NCBI RefSeq assembly: GCF_014649955.1
Contig: NZ_BMUA01000021.1
Location: 62,001-126,000 of the forward strand
DNA: 64,000 nt
Direction: 5' to 3'
Origin: Streptomyces violascens
GTDB taxonomy: Bacteria; Actinomycetota; Actinomycetes; Streptomycetales; Streptomycetaceae
The position numbers were made by a program, and so were the translations under genes. The notes under the pieces were generated by a model. The model did not search any database. It had not been told where the DNA came from and saw nothing but the letters and a program-made list of their open reading frames with translations. Below, one piece after another: positions 1 to 8,252 of this stretch. Numbering within the stretch: the first letter of the stretch is position 1; each line of letters opens with the position of its first letter.

Positions 1-641
1 CCGACCTCACCCGGCCCGGCGCGCCCGGCACCGTCGTCGACCAGTCCGCCGCTTTCCTCAGCGGACTCGACATCGTTGTGCACAACGCCGGTACCCTGCC
101 TACCGCGGACGACGGATCCCCGGTCGTCACACCCCTCCAGGCGTCCGAACAGGCCCACTGGGACCACGTCATCGCCCTGAACCTCAACGCCACCGCCGCC
201 CTGTGCAGGGCCGCACACCGATACCTGGCCGACTCCGAGCGGGCCAGCCTGATCCTCATGTCCTCCGTGGCCGGCCTGGTCGGTACCCCCATGATGGAGG
301 CCTACGCAGCCTCCAAGGCCGCTCAGATCTCGCTGGCCCGCAGCCTCGCCGTCGGCTGGGCCCGCCAGGGGATCCGCGTCAACGCCCTGTGCCCCGGCTG
401 GACGCGCACCGACATGACCGAGTTCGCCGCGACCACCGGCCCGCTCTCCGACTGGCTGATGGCTCACGTCCCGCTCGGCCGCTGGGCGGAGCCCGAAGAA
501 GTCGCCCACGCGGCGCTCTTCCTCGCCGGTCCCGGCTCAGCCTTCGTCACCGGCCACGCCCTCGTCCTGGACGGCGGACTCGCCGTCGCCGACGGAGGGC
601 TGGCAGGCATCCCCAAACCGCCGTCCCCCTTCGCCGCCTGA
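1..641 (+). CDS. SDR family oxidoreductase, 5' end outside window
   Basis: This is a short-chain dehydrogenase/reductase that reduces or oxidises a carbonyl or hydroxyl using NAD(P)H. The open frame runs in from the window edge, so the Rossmann glycine motif is not visible. What is visible is the NAG motif (VVHNAG) near the start, the catalytic serine in LILMSSVAG, and the YAASK catalytic tyrosine-lysine pair. PGWTRTDM and the C-terminal GHALVLDGG strand are also typical of FabG-like SDRs. The gene lies 21 bases upstream of the KAS III gene on the same strand, so it is probably the ketoreductase of the same acyl-chain-building operon. Its substrate cannot be deduced from sequence. The fold is secure; a FabG-type role is inferred from context. 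Confidence 0.88.
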   Translation, partial: DLTRPGAPGTVVDQSAAFLSGLDIVVHNAGTLPTADDGSPVVTPLQASEQAHWDHVIALNLNATAALCRAAHRYLADSERASLILMSSVAGLVGTPMMEAYAASKAAQISLARSLAVGWARQGIRVNALCPGWTRTDMTEFAATTGPLSDWLMAHVPLGRWAEPEEVAHAALFLAGPGSAFVTGHALVLDGGLAVADGGLAGIPKPPSPFAA

Positions 642-662
642 CCCCTCCCATCGGAGGCACCC

Positions 663-1742
663 GTGCGCTTCGACGACTCCACCGCAGTGATCACCGGCAT
701 CGGCTCCTGCCTTCCCGACCACATCCTCAGCAACGACGACATCATCGCCGCCGGCGCGCTGGCCACCAGCGACGACTGGATCCGCACCCGCACCGGCATC
801 GACAAACGCCGCCGCGTCGCACCCGGCCAGACCACCGGCGACCTCGCCACCGGGGCCGGATCCGCTGCCCTCGCGTCGGCCGGAAACCCTCGGGTAGACC
901 TGGTCATCCTGGCCACTTCCACCCCCGACCACCCCTGCCCGGCGACCGCCCCATGGGTCGCCCACCGCCTGGGGCTGGACCAGGTCCCCGCCTTCGACCT
1001 CGCCGCCGTCTGCTCCGGATTCCTGTACGCCCTGGCCACCGCCACCGCCTCGATCCGCGGCGGACTGTGCAGGAGCTGCCTGGTCATTGGTGCTGACACC
1101 TACTCCACCATCATCAACCCACACGACCGGGAGACCGCAGGGTTGTTCGGTGACGGCGCCGGGGCCGTCGTCCTGAGCGGCGGTGCCGCAGACACACCGG
1201 GCGCGATCCTGGCCGCCGACCTCGGATCCGACGGCGACAACCACCACCTGATCAACATCCCCGCAGGCGGCTCCCGCCACCCGCACCAGCAGCCCCCGCC
1301 CGGGCCCGACAGCCACTACTTCCACATGCGCGGTCGGGAGGTCTACGCACACGCCGTACGGCACATGACGCGCTCCACCCAGCAGGTCCTCACGACCGCG
1401 GGATGGGCCACCCACACCAAGTGCGCCTTCATCGGACACCAGGCCAACCAGCGCATCCTCGACTCCGTCGCCGACCGCCTCGGCGTGCCGCCGGCCCACC
1501 GCTTCGGCAACATCGGGCGCCTCGGCAACACCGCCGCGGCCTCCATTCCCCTGGTGCTCGCGGACCCAGCAACCCAACAGGTCCTCAGCCCCGGCGACCG
1601 GACCGTCCTCACAGCCTTCGGCGGCGGCCTCACCTGGGCTTCCATCGCCCTCACCTGGCCGGCCGTCACGCCCCGCACCGCCCCGGCGAAAGCCCACCTC
1701 ACGGCCGCCGCCACCCCCAACCTCGAAAGGAGTCGGCGATGA
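663..1742 (+). CDS. Beta-ketoacyl-ACP synthase III (FabH-like)
   Basis: A 359-residue thiolase-fold condensing enzyme of the KAS III type, which normally joins an acyl-CoA starter to malonyl-ACP. The catalytic triad is complete: Cys117 in AVCSGFLYAL, His259 in GHQANQRI and Asn289 in GRLGNTAAAS. The N-terminal WIRTRTGI segment is typical of FabH. The length is slightly above the usual 310-340 because of a proline/alanine-rich C-terminal tail. A GGAGG-type site precedes the ATG, and the stop overlaps the ACP start (ATGA). Pairing with its own ACP and KAS II suggests a dedicated secondary-metabolite or unusual acyl pathway rather than housekeeping fatty acid synthesis, where FabD and FabH normally lie together. 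No FabD is visible here. Confidence 0.92.
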   Translation: MRFDDSTAVITGIGSCLPDHILSNDDIIAAGALATSDDWIRTRTGIDKRRRVAPGQTTGDLATGAGSAALASAGNPRVDLVILATSTPDHPCPATAPWVAHRLGLDQVPAFDLAAVCSGFLYALATATASIRGGLCRSCLVIGADTYSTIINPHDRETAGLFGDGAGAVVLSGGAADTPGAILAADLGSDGDNHHLINIPAGGSRHPHQQPPPGPDSHYFHMRGREVYAHAVRHMTRSTQQVLTTAGWATHTKCAFIGHQANQRILDSVADRLGVPPAHRFGNIGRLGNTAAASIPLVLADPATQQVLSPGDRTVLTAFGGGLTWASIALTWPAVTPRTAPAKAHLTAAATPNLERSRR

Positions 1743-2008
1743 ACGCCGTCCTGACCCACCTCACCACCCTCCTCACCACCAAGTTCGACGTGCCCGCAGA
1801 CCTGGCCACCCCCGCCGCCACCCTCGCCGACCTCGAACTGGACTCGCTGGCCACTGTGGAGCTCTACGTCACGCTCCAAGAGCACTGGGGCGTACCCCTG
1901 GACGACAACGACGCCACCCCCGACCGCACCGTCGAAGAAATCACCCGAACCGTCACGGCCCTGCTCAGCGGGCAGAACCAGCCGGCGTCGGGACGCGGGG
2001 CCGTCTGA
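1739..2008 (+). CDS. Acyl carrier protein
   Basis: An 89-residue acidic, helical carrier protein. The phosphopantetheine attachment serine is Ser36 in the motif DLELDSLATVEL, and length and hydrophobic pattern fit a type II ACP. I chose the ATG at 1739 because it overlaps the KAS III stop, follows AAAGGAG, and gives a normal ACP length; the open frame upstream is a shadow of the KAS III gene. The last base of its stop is the first base of the next start (TGATG), so translation should be coupled to the KAS II gene. It presumably carries the chain built by the two flanking synthases and reduced by the upstream SDR enzyme. Confidence 0.92.
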   Translation: MNAVLTHLTTLLTTKFDVPADLATPAATLADLELDSLATVELYVTLQEHWGVPLDDNDATPDRTVEEITRTVTALLSGQNQPASGRGAV

Positions 2009-3237
2009 TGGCGTGCCCCATCGCCGTCACCGGAATCGGACTGGTGACACCAGGTGGCATCGGGACCGCCGCCACCTGGAAGGCGGTGTGCGGCGGGTGT
2101 TCCACCGCACGCACCGACCCCCAACTCGAAGGTCTCCCCGTCGACTTCTCCTGCCGAGTCCCCGGCTTCGACGCCGACTCGGTGCCCGGCATCCGCCAAC
2201 CGTGGCGCTACGACCGGTCCACGCAGCTCCTGCTCGCCGCCGCCGCTGAAGCCCTGCGCTCGGCCCACCTCGATCCCGCAGAGTGGGATCCCTCCCGTGT
2301 CGCCCTGGTCGTCGGCTCGGCCGCCGGAGGCATCTCCACCCTCGAAACCCAGTACCGCAAATTCCTCGACCACGGCCCCCGGAACCTGTCCCCGCTCACC
2401 CTCACCGGCTACCTCCCGAACATGGCCGCCGGCCACCTCACCCTCGTACTCGGCATCACCGGACCCGCCCTCCAGACCTCCACCGCCTGCGCCTCCGGAG
2501 CCAGCGCCGTCATCACCGCCTGCCTCCTCCTCGACGCCGGTCTGTGCGACATCGCACTCGCCGCGGGCTGCGACGTCATGACGACCCCCTTCTGCGCCGC
2601 CGCCTTCGCCAAAATGGGCGCCCTGTCCCGGCGCACCCACGACCCGGAACGCGCCTCGCGCCCCTTCGACCGGCACCGTGACGGATTCGTTCTCGGCGAA
2701 GGCTCAGCCGTGATCGTCCTGGAACGCACGCCCCACGCCACGGCCCGTCAGGTATGCCCCAGAGCCCACGTCGTCGGTCACGCCACCACCAGCGACGCCC
2801 ACCACGCCACCACCCCACATCCCGAAGGGCGCGGGCTGCGCAGCGCCGTCCTCCAGACGCTGCGCGCCGCCGACGCAGCCCTCGGCGACGTCGACCACAT
2901 CAACGCCCACGGCACGAGCACACTCCTCAACGACCGTACGGAAGCTGCTGTCATCCGTACTCTGTTCCAGTCCCGCGAGCCGTCGATCACCTCGGCCAAA
3001 GGAGTGCTCGGCCACACCATGGGAGCGGCTGGCGCCATCGAGGCGGCGCTCACCGTCATGTCCCTCGAACAGCAGGCGGTTCCGCCCGTCGCCAACTTCA
3101 CGGAGCCCGACGAGGCGGCCGACGGCCTCGACCTCGTCACGGGCCATGCCCGCCACCAGAACCTGCGGCTGGCCCTCAGCCACTCCCTCGGCTTCGGCGG
3201 CCACAACACCGTCCTCGCCTTCGCCTCCGTGCCCTGA
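2008..3237 (+). CDS. Beta-ketoacyl-ACP synthase II (FabF-like)
   Basis: A 409-residue elongating condensing enzyme. The Cys-His-His triad is complete: Cys161 in TACASGASAV, His301 in NAHGTST and His336 in GHTMGAAGAIEAA. The C-terminal SLGFGGHN loop is also canonical. The family joins acyl groups to malonyl-ACP by decarboxylative condensation in the cytosol. It is the last gene of the SDR-KAS III-ACP-KAS II run. Directly downstream the sequence turns into transposase debris, so further cluster genes may have been lost on this side. There is no adjacent chain-length-factor partner with a Gln in place of Cys, which argues against a classical aromatic type II PKS within this window. Confidence 0.92.
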   Translation: MACPIAVTGIGLVTPGGIGTAATWKAVCGGCSTARTDPQLEGLPVDFSCRVPGFDADSVPGIRQPWRYDRSTQLLLAAAAEALRSAHLDPAEWDPSRVALVVGSAAGGISTLETQYRKFLDHGPRNLSPLTLTGYLPNMAAGHLTLVLGITGPALQTSTACASGASAVITACLLLDAGLCDIALAAGCDVMTTPFCAAAFAKMGALSRRTHDPERASRPFDRHRDGFVLGEGSAVIVLERTPHATARQVCPRAHVVGHATTSDAHHATTPHPEGRGLRSAVLQTLRAADAALGDVDHINAHGTSTLLNDRTEAAVIRTLFQSREPSITSAKGVLGHTMGAAGAIEAALTVMSLEQQAVPPVANFTEPDEAADGLDLVTGHARHQNLRLALSHSLGFGGHNTVLAFASVP

Positions 3238-3261
3238 CCACATGGCCCACCCCGGCGAGCG

Positions 3262-3472
3262 TGTCTGAAAGATCGTTTTGACTGACGACCTCGTGCCCGG
3301 TTGGCCGTGGCACGGGAGCGTTCTTCTTGAACGTGCGATGGGGCGGAGTCACCGCCCGTCCGGCGGTCTGCGCGCCCATCCCCTGGTAGTCGGCGTCCGC
3401 GAGCACCGCTGGCGACAATCCGGTGACCCGGTACTCCGCCACCATCAACCCACGTGCCCCGGCCCCCACCAT
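3262..3472 (-). pseudogene. IS5-type transposase C-terminal fragment
   Basis: On the minus strand this stretch reads EYRVTGLSPAVLADADYQG followed by GMGAQTAGRAVTPPHR and TFKKNAP. That matches the segment around the second catalytic aspartate in Streptomyces IS5-family DDE transposases (ILADAGYQGLGAQTGGRVVTPPHRKFKK). The upstream catalytic core is absent, and the reading frame runs out just beyond the KKNAP motif. It is therefore a decayed insertion-sequence scrap marking the downstream edge of the KAS operon. Recognition rests on the motif only; terminal inverted repeats could not be defined. Confidence 0.55.
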
Positions 3473-3638
3473 GCTCAGTTCAACGCGCTACTCGCGCAAC
3501 GAGCCACGGCCGGCCGTGCACGAGGTCGTCAGGGCAGCGTAGGCCGAGTTCAGTGTGAACGGTCCATCGCGGGGAACGACACAGCCTCCAGGAACGAACC
3601 CGGCCGTAGCGGGACCGTGAGGTGACTCTGGTTCCGGT

Positions 3639-3830
3639 ATGTCGACCGGATTTCCGCCCCCGCCACCCCCGTACACACCCGCTTGCCCGCCTGCTCCTGT
3701 CGCGCCCCTGACGATGCCGGCCAGCGTTCGAGCCGCGCAGATCACTGCGTTCGCGATGATGGGACTCTGCCTGCTCCTTTCCTTCCTGCTCAGTGTCGTT
3801 GACAGCCCGCGGACTGGCGGCGCGAGCTTC
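3639..3830 (+). pseudogene. N-terminal fragment of a proline-rich membrane protein
   Basis: The frame starts MSTGFPPPPPPYTPACPP, continues with SVRAAQITAFAMMGLCLLL and one predicted membrane helix, then turns into an arginine/proline-rich low-complexity frame. Short cytoplasmic proline-rich heads followed by a helix after VRAAQ are common in actinobacterial membrane proteins of unknown function. The loss of a plausible protein after the helix suggests truncation and fusion with another fragment around 3800-3990, which has coding-like base composition (AAEVAKALRAL in the adjacent frame) but no recognisable domain. Confidence 0.4.
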
Positions 3831-4029
3831 AGCCGAGGCCGCCCGGGATTCCCCGGGCGGTGCCGCCCACGGCGAACGAACCCGGCTCGCCGCCGAGGTG
3901 GCCAAGGCGCTGCGCGCGCTCGATCCCCGAGACCGCAGCGGCCGCCTCCCCTCGCCCGGCAACTCCGTGCCGCCGGCCGCACCCCGGAAATGGCCCCGGC
4001 CCACCGCGGCAAGAGCCCGGTCGCGATGG

Positions 4030-4449
4030 TCAGTGCGGTCGGCAGTCCGGGCACAGGCCGGTGAGTTCGACGGTGTGCTCGACTTCCGCGAACCCTGAGG
4101 AGCGGGCGATGTGTTCCGCCCAGGTTTCCACGGCGGCGGAGTCGATCGGCATGCTCATGCCGCAGGCGCGGCACAGCAGGTAGTGCCGGTGTTCGGCCGA
4201 CGGGCGGTGCCGGTAGAGACGTTCGCCGCCCCGGTCGCGTACGACATCGGCGCGGCCCGCGTCGGCTAGGGCGCCCAGCGTGCGGTAGACGGTGCTCAGG
4301 CCGATGTGTGAGCCGTCCCTCTGCAGAGAGGCGTGCAGGGCGCGGGCGCCGACGAATCCTCCTGCCTGGATCAACGCGGCGAGGACAGTGGCGCGTTGGG
4401 CGGTCCGGCGGCCGATCAGGGTCACGTCGTCGGCCGGGCTGGTCACCAT
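4030..4449 (-). CDS. zur: Fur-family zinc uptake regulator (Zur-like)
   Basis: A 139-residue Fur-superfamily repressor. The winged-helix DNA-binding half contains the recognition segment STVYRTLGALADAG (residues 52-65). The dimerisation half carries a His-rich stretch at 81-89 and two CxxC pairs (Cys93/Cys96 and Cys133/Cys136) that form the structural Zn site of the family. With Zn bound it should repress the adjacent uptake operon. The ATG at 4449 was preferred; a GTG three bases inside, overlapping the permease stop, is an alternative. It is the last gene of the ABC transporter operon, so it would be autoregulated through the Zur-like boxes at 8198-8252. Because many Streptomyces encode Zur elsewhere in the core genome, this may be a second copy. 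Confidence 0.85.
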   Translation of the reverse strand: MVTSPADDVTLIGRRTAQRATVLAALIQAGGFVGARALHASLQRDGSHIGLSTVYRTLGALADAGRADVVRDRGGERLYRHRPSAEHRHYLLCRACGMSMPIDSAAVETWAEHIARSSGFAEVEHTVELTGLCPDCRPH

Positions 4450-5285
4450 GCCTGCACCGGCCGGAGTCGGGTGCGGGGACGGTTGCGTACGACGCCGAGG
4501 GTCACGGCGTACGCGGCGGTGGCGACCGCCAGGATGCTGAAGCTGGGCGGCAGTTGGGGTGCCGCATAGCTGAGGGCGAGCCCCGCCCACATCTCCGTGA
4601 CGGCGAGGCCCGCCGACAGGGCGAGGGCGCGGTAGGGGCGGTCGGTGAGGCGTTGGGCGGTGCCGGCGGGCGCGGCGAGCAGGCCGAGCAGCAGGAGTGA
4701 GCCGACCGCCTGGGTGGCCTCGGCCGCGCAGGCGCCGGCCAGGACCAAAAAGACGATACCCAGGATGCGTACGGGGACGCGGCGGGCGGCGGCCACGGCC
4801 TCGTCGACCGAGGCGAACAGGAGTGGTCGGGTCACGGCGAGTACAGCCAGGCCGATGCCCACGGCAACTGCCGCCGCCAGCCATGCCTGCCCGGCCGAGA
4901 GGCCGAAGATCGAGCCGAAGAGGACGCCCACCCCGGCTGTGCCGTCGGCCGCGCCGTGGGTTGCGTACAGGGTGAGGAAGAAGGCGCCGAGGCCCAGGAT
5001 CCAGGAGAAGACGCTGCCGATGGCCACGTCGTCCGCCCTCCCCCGCTTCCCCACAAGGCCCATCAGTATCGCGAAGGCGAGAGTCGCGGCGAACAGTCCG
5101 AGGCGCAGGTCATAGCCGAGTGCCAGGCCCGCAAGGGCTCCGGTGAAGGCGACGTGGCTGAGTGCGTCGCCGGTGAAGACCTGGGCGCGCAGGACCAGGA
5201 AGTACCCCACCAGTCCGGCCGCGAACGCGATGCCGGTGCCCGCGAGCAGGGCGTGGAGGAAGAAGGGATGCGAGAAGGCGCTCAT
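4443..5285 (-). CDS. znuB: Zinc/manganese ABC transporter permease (ZnuB-type)
   Basis: A 280-residue integral membrane protein of the ABC-3 permease family (ZnuB/TroC/MntB). It has about eight hydrophobic segments, the early FTGDALSHVAFTGALAGLALG motif region, and the family's conserved RVPVRILGIVFLVLAGACAAEA stretch in two shorter blocks. It should form half of the channel for metal ions delivered by the adjacent lipoprotein. It overlaps the preceding permease by four bases and is followed by zur, so the five genes read as one unit. This permease and its neighbour share recognisable internal segments (VAAARRVPVR) and look like a duplicated pair working as a heterodimer. Confidence 0.9.
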   Translation of the reverse strand: MSAFSHPFFLHALLAGTGIAFAAGLVGYFLVLRAQVFTGDALSHVAFTGALAGLALGYDLRLGLFAATLAFAILMGLVGKRGRADDVAIGSVFSWILGLGAFFLTLYATHGAADGTAGVGVLFGSIFGLSAGQAWLAAAVAVGIGLAVLAVTRPLLFASVDEAVAAARRVPVRILGIVFLVLAGACAAEATQAVGSLLLLGLLAAPAGTAQRLTDRPYRALALSAGLAVTEMWAGLALSYAAPQLPPSFSILAVATAAYAVTLGVVRNRPRTRLRPVQAW

Positions 5286-6214
5286 GGGGTACCTCCGAGC
5301 GGCGCGTGCCCGACCGGCGTGTTCGCGGGTTCCTCTGAAACGTCAGGGCGGATGGCGGCCAGCGCGCGGCCCGTCCTGGCCAGGGCGTAGACGCCGAAGG
5401 CGAAGGTGGTCACGTAGAAGCCGATCGGGTACGGCGAGTAGTAGGCGGTGACCAGGGCGCACCAGGTCACCAGCACCGCGATCAGTACCGCAGCGACGAG
5501 GCTCAATGCGGGGCGGGCGGTGATCTGTTGGGCGGCTGCGGCGGGCATGACCAGCAGGGCGAACACCAGGAGCGTGCCGGTGATCTGGCTGGCCTCGGCG
5601 GTGGCCGCGCCGAGCAGCACCAGGAACACCACGGACAGGGCCCGTACCGGCACCCGGCGCGCCGCGGCCACGTCCCCGTCGATGGATGCGAACAGCAGCG
5701 GACGGCCGATGAGCGCGAGGATGCCGAGCGCGAGGGCTGCCACCACGGCGAGGGTGATGACCTGTGTGGTCGTGATCCCGAGGAAGCTGCCGAAGAGAAG
5801 GGCGTTGACCCCGCCCAGGAAGCCCTTGTACAGGGCTACAAAGAGGAAGCCGCAGGCGAGGAGGAACGCCTGCACGGTGCCGGTGAGTGCCGACTCCTGG
5901 CTCCGGCCGCCCTGGCCGGAGCGTGGAATCGCGGCTATCACCAGCGCGCCGCCGACGCAGAACGCGAAGTAGCCGAGGCCCGCGCTGACGCCGAGCAGGG
6001 TCGCGCAGGCTGCTCCCGGGAAGCTGATGACCGACAGCGTGTGCCCGGCGAAGCTCTGCTTGCGCAGCACCATGTACCAGCCGATCACGGCGGCCAGGAC
6101 GGCGACGACGGTACCGGCCCTGAAGGCGTTGACCATGAACGGGAACGCCCAGATCTGCTGAATGTCGGCCGCCGGATTCCACGACCAACCGGCGTTCGCC
6201 TCGGCCCAGTTCAT
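5282..6214 (-). CDS. znuB: Zinc/manganese ABC transporter permease
   Basis: A 310-residue ABC-3 family permease with roughly eight to nine membrane segments. The SFAGHTLSVISFPGAACATL block near residues 55-75 and FASIDGDVAAARRVPVRAL block in the second half are the conserved family regions. The ATG overlaps the stop of the ATPase gene (ATGA) and its own stop overlaps the next permease, so all are translationally coupled. Having two different permeases in one operon is common in actinobacterial zinc systems. The ion is inferred to be Zn because of the Zur-like regulator and Zur-box-like sites; Mn or other divalent ions cannot be excluded by sequence alone. Confidence 0.9.
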   Translation of the reverse strand: MNWAEANAGWSWNPAADIQQIWAFPFMVNAFRAGTVVAVLAAVIGWYMVLRKQSFAGHTLSVISFPGAACATLLGVSAGLGYFAFCVGGALVIAAIPRSGQGGRSQESALTGTVQAFLLACGFLFVALYKGFLGGVNALLFGSFLGITTTQVITLAVVAALALGILALIGRPLLFASIDGDVAAARRVPVRALSVVFLVLLGAATAEASQITGTLLVFALLVMPAAAAQQITARPALSLVAAVLIAVLVTWCALVTAYYSPYPIGFYVTTFAFGVYALARTGRALAAIRPDVSEEPANTPVGHAPLGGTP

Positions 6215-7125
6215 GACACGTGCCGATCCGCGTGGAGGGCGGGCGCCTCGGGCTGACCGACCACCACCAGACGCCCGTCGCTGGTCCGCAGCACCTCCAC
6301 CGGCGCCCCGTACAGCCGCGACAGCGTCTGCGTGGTGATCACTTCCTCGGGGCGGCCCGCGACGGCGCCGCCCTCGGCGATGTACACGACCCGGTCCAGC
6401 CAGGGCAGTATCGGGTTCACGTCGTGGGCGACCATCACCACACTCACCCGCTCCTGCCGGCAGATCCGCCCGATCAATGCCGCCACCGCTCCCTGATGGG
6501 ACAGGTCGAGACTGTCCAGAGGCTCGTCAAGGAGCAGCAACTCCGGCCTGCGCACGAGAGCTTGGGCTATCAGCAACCGCTGCTGCTCGCCACCGGAGCA
6601 CTCCCCTATCGGACGGTTCGCGTACGCCGTGGCACCGACCAGTTCGATCACCTGGGCGATCCGGTCGTACTCGGCCCGGCGCCGGGCGCTGAACCGGGTC
6701 GGCACCGGCAGCGGCACACCCCAGCGGTCGCCGTCCATGCCGAGCCGCACGATGTCGATGCCCCGGATCCGCAGACTGGCATCGAAACTCCGGCGCTGCG
6801 GCAGGTAGCCGACCCGCGGCCCGGCCCGGCCCGGAGCCTGACCCAGCACCCGCACCTCACCGACCGCGGACGGCACCAGGCCGAGCAGCACCTTCACCAG
6901 GGTCGACTTGCCGACTCCGTTCGGGCCGAGAACGGCCGTGAACTCCCCTGCCCCGACGTCCAGATCGACCCCGGACCACAGTTCCCGGCCGCCGATCCGC
7001 ACCCCGGCACCGCGCAGGGACACCACTGCCGGGGCGGCTCCGGGCGGCTCGGCGGGTCCGGCCTGCGCCGGCACCCGGTGCCGCGCCACGTCACTCACCC
7101 GTCCGACGGGCTCCACCGCACTCAC
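6211..7125 (-). CDS. znuC: Metal ABC transporter ATP-binding protein (ZnuC-type)
   Basis: A 304-residue ATPase that energises metal import. The Walker A is GPNGVGKST, the signature is CSGGEQQRLLIAQALV and the Walker B is LLLLDEPLDSLD, followed by an H-loop in VVMVAHDV, all intact. The start is the GTG at 7125, whose last bases form the stop of the binding-protein gene (GTGA); the much longer open frame upstream is antisense or shadow sequence. A roughly 35-residue Ala/Pro-rich N-terminal extension precedes the ATPase domain. It overlaps the downstream permease start by four bases. Membership in a zinc/manganese importer follows from the two ABC-3 permeases beside it. Confidence 0.9.
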   Translation of the reverse strand: MSAVEPVGRVSDVARHRVPAQAGPAEPPGAAPAVVSLRGAGVRIGGRELWSGVDLDVGAGEFTAVLGPNGVGKSTLVKVLLGLVPSAVGEVRVLGQAPGRAGPRVGYLPQRRSFDASLRIRGIDIVRLGMDGDRWGVPLPVPTRFSARRRAEYDRIAQVIELVGATAYANRPIGECSGGEQQRLLIAQALVRRPELLLLDEPLDSLDLSHQGAVAALIGRICRQERVSVVMVAHDVNPILPWLDRVVYIAEGGAVAGRPEEVITTQTLSRLYGAPVEVLRTSDGRLVVVGQPEAPALHADRHVS

Positions 7126-8117
7126 TTCTTGCCCGTCGCCTGGGCCAGCGCCTGCTCGATGCCCGTCAGCTGGCGCACCTGCCAGTCCTGGAAGGAGGCC
7201 CCCGCCGGGGTGAGCGTCTCGGTGACGGTGGCGACCGGGATGCCCTGCGCCTTGGCCTCCTTGACCTGGGCGGCCACATCCGGCGTCGAGTTCTGGCTGT
7301 TGTAGACGTACACCTTGATCTGCTTGTCCTTGATCTGCTGGTCGATCGCCGACTTGTCCTTGGCGGTCGGATCGCTGCCCTCGCTGATCGCGTCGAGGAA
7401 CGACTCGGGGGTCAGCATCTTCAGGCCCAGCCCCTCGGCGAGCGGAGTGACGATCGACTCCGAGGCCCCGATCGGAGTGTTCGCGTACTTCGCCTTGATG
7501 TCGGCGACGAGCTTGTTGTACGGGGCGAGGGCCTGTCCCTCGTACCTCTTCTGCTGTGCGTCGAAGTAGGTGGCGTCGGCCGGATCGAGCTTCTTGTAGT
7601 CGCTGGTGATCTTCTCGACCACCTTGTGGACGTCGTCGGGCGAGTACCAACGGTGTGGATTGCCACCGGGCTTGAGGCCGACCAGGTCGCCGACCTTCAG
7701 GTCGGTCCGGCCGCTGCCGGGGTTGGCGGACAGCAGCTTGTCCGCCCAGGCGTCGTAGCCGATGCCGTTGACGATCGTGTACTGCGCGGAGGCCACGGTC
7801 CGCCCGTCGGCGGCGGTCGGCTCGTAGTCGTGCGGATCTGCGTCGGGATTGTCGATGACGCTCTTCACGTCCGCGTGGTCGCCGCCGAGTTGCTGGGCGA
7901 TGCTGCCCCAGAAGTTCTCCGCTGCCACCACACGGAGCTTCACCCCTCCCTTGCCGCTGTCCGCACCGGCGGACTTCGTCGTCTTGTCCGCCCCCGACGA
8001 GCCGGAGGCAGTGGAGCAGGCACTCAGTCCGGCGAGCGCCACGACAACGGCCAGACTCACGGCAGCAGTACGGACTTGAGTTCGGGGTCGGGTTCGGCAG
8101 CATATGGCAGTGCGCAT
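7122..8117 (-). CDS. znuA: Metal-binding lipoprotein of the zinc ABC transporter (ZnuA-like)
   Basis: A 331-residue cluster A-I substrate-binding protein. The N-terminus has a signal peptide ending in the lipobox LSAC, with the lipidated cysteine at residue 34. Metal-ligand candidates are the histidines in DADPHDYEPT and GNPHRWYSPDD. The third canonical His region is replaced by a SESIVTPLAEGLGLKMLTPE-type loop, as in several actinobacterial members. There is no His-rich loop of the kind found in some ZnuA proteins. It is the first gene of the leftward operon and lies directly behind the Zur-box-like elements. The protein should sit on the outer face of the membrane and hand the ion to the two permeases. 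Confidence 0.9.
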   Translation of the reverse strand: MRTAICCRTRPRTQVRTAAVSLAVVVALAGLSACSTASGSSGADKTTKSAGADSGKGGVKLRVVAAENFWGSIAQQLGGDHADVKSVIDNPDADPHDYEPTAADGRTVASAQYTIVNGIGYDAWADKLLSANPGSGRTDLKVGDLVGLKPGGNPHRWYSPDDVHKVVEKITSDYKKLDPADATYFDAQQKRYEGQALAPYNKLVADIKAKYANTPIGASESIVTPLAEGLGLKMLTPESFLDAISEGSDPTAKDKSAIDQQIKDKQIKVYVYNSQNSTPDVAAQVKEAKAQGIPVATVTETLTPAGASFQDWQVRQLTGIEQALAQATGKK

Positions 8118-8197
8118 GGCGGGAGTTCTCCTCGACGAACCGGCCGGGCCCTGCGGACGGGCAGGACCCGGCAGAACGGGACACCCGACACGCTAGA

Positions 8198-8212
8198 TGG
8201 AAATGATTGTCG
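8198..8212. promoter_or_regulatory. Candidate Zur box 1 upstream of znuA
   Basis: The sequence TGGAAATGATTGTCG resembles the actinobacterial Zur consensus TGAAAATGATTTTCA, with the central AAATGATT conserved. It lies about 80 bases before the binding-protein start, where a repressor would block transcription of the leftward operon. The match at the right end is imperfect. Confidence 0.5.
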
Positions 8213-8237
8213 CGACCACGGCGCCAGGTGTTACAAA

Positions 8238-8252
8238 TGAAAACCATTACCA
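8238..8252. promoter_or_regulatory. Candidate Zur box 2 upstream of znuA
   Basis: TGAAAACCATTACCA reads TGGTAATGGTTTTCA on the other strand, close to the Zur consensus and nearly the same as the box at 12096 (TGTTAATGGTTTTCA). The two upstream boxes are 40 bases apart centre to centre. The spacing suggests cooperative or graded repression, as reported for some Streptomyces Zur targets. Confidence 0.65.

Noticed and set aside
203..1096. Long plus-strand frame overlapping the SDR and KAS III genes
   Set aside because: It is Arg/Pro-rich, has no domain, and overlaps two clearly conserved proteins; typical shadow in GC-rich DNA.
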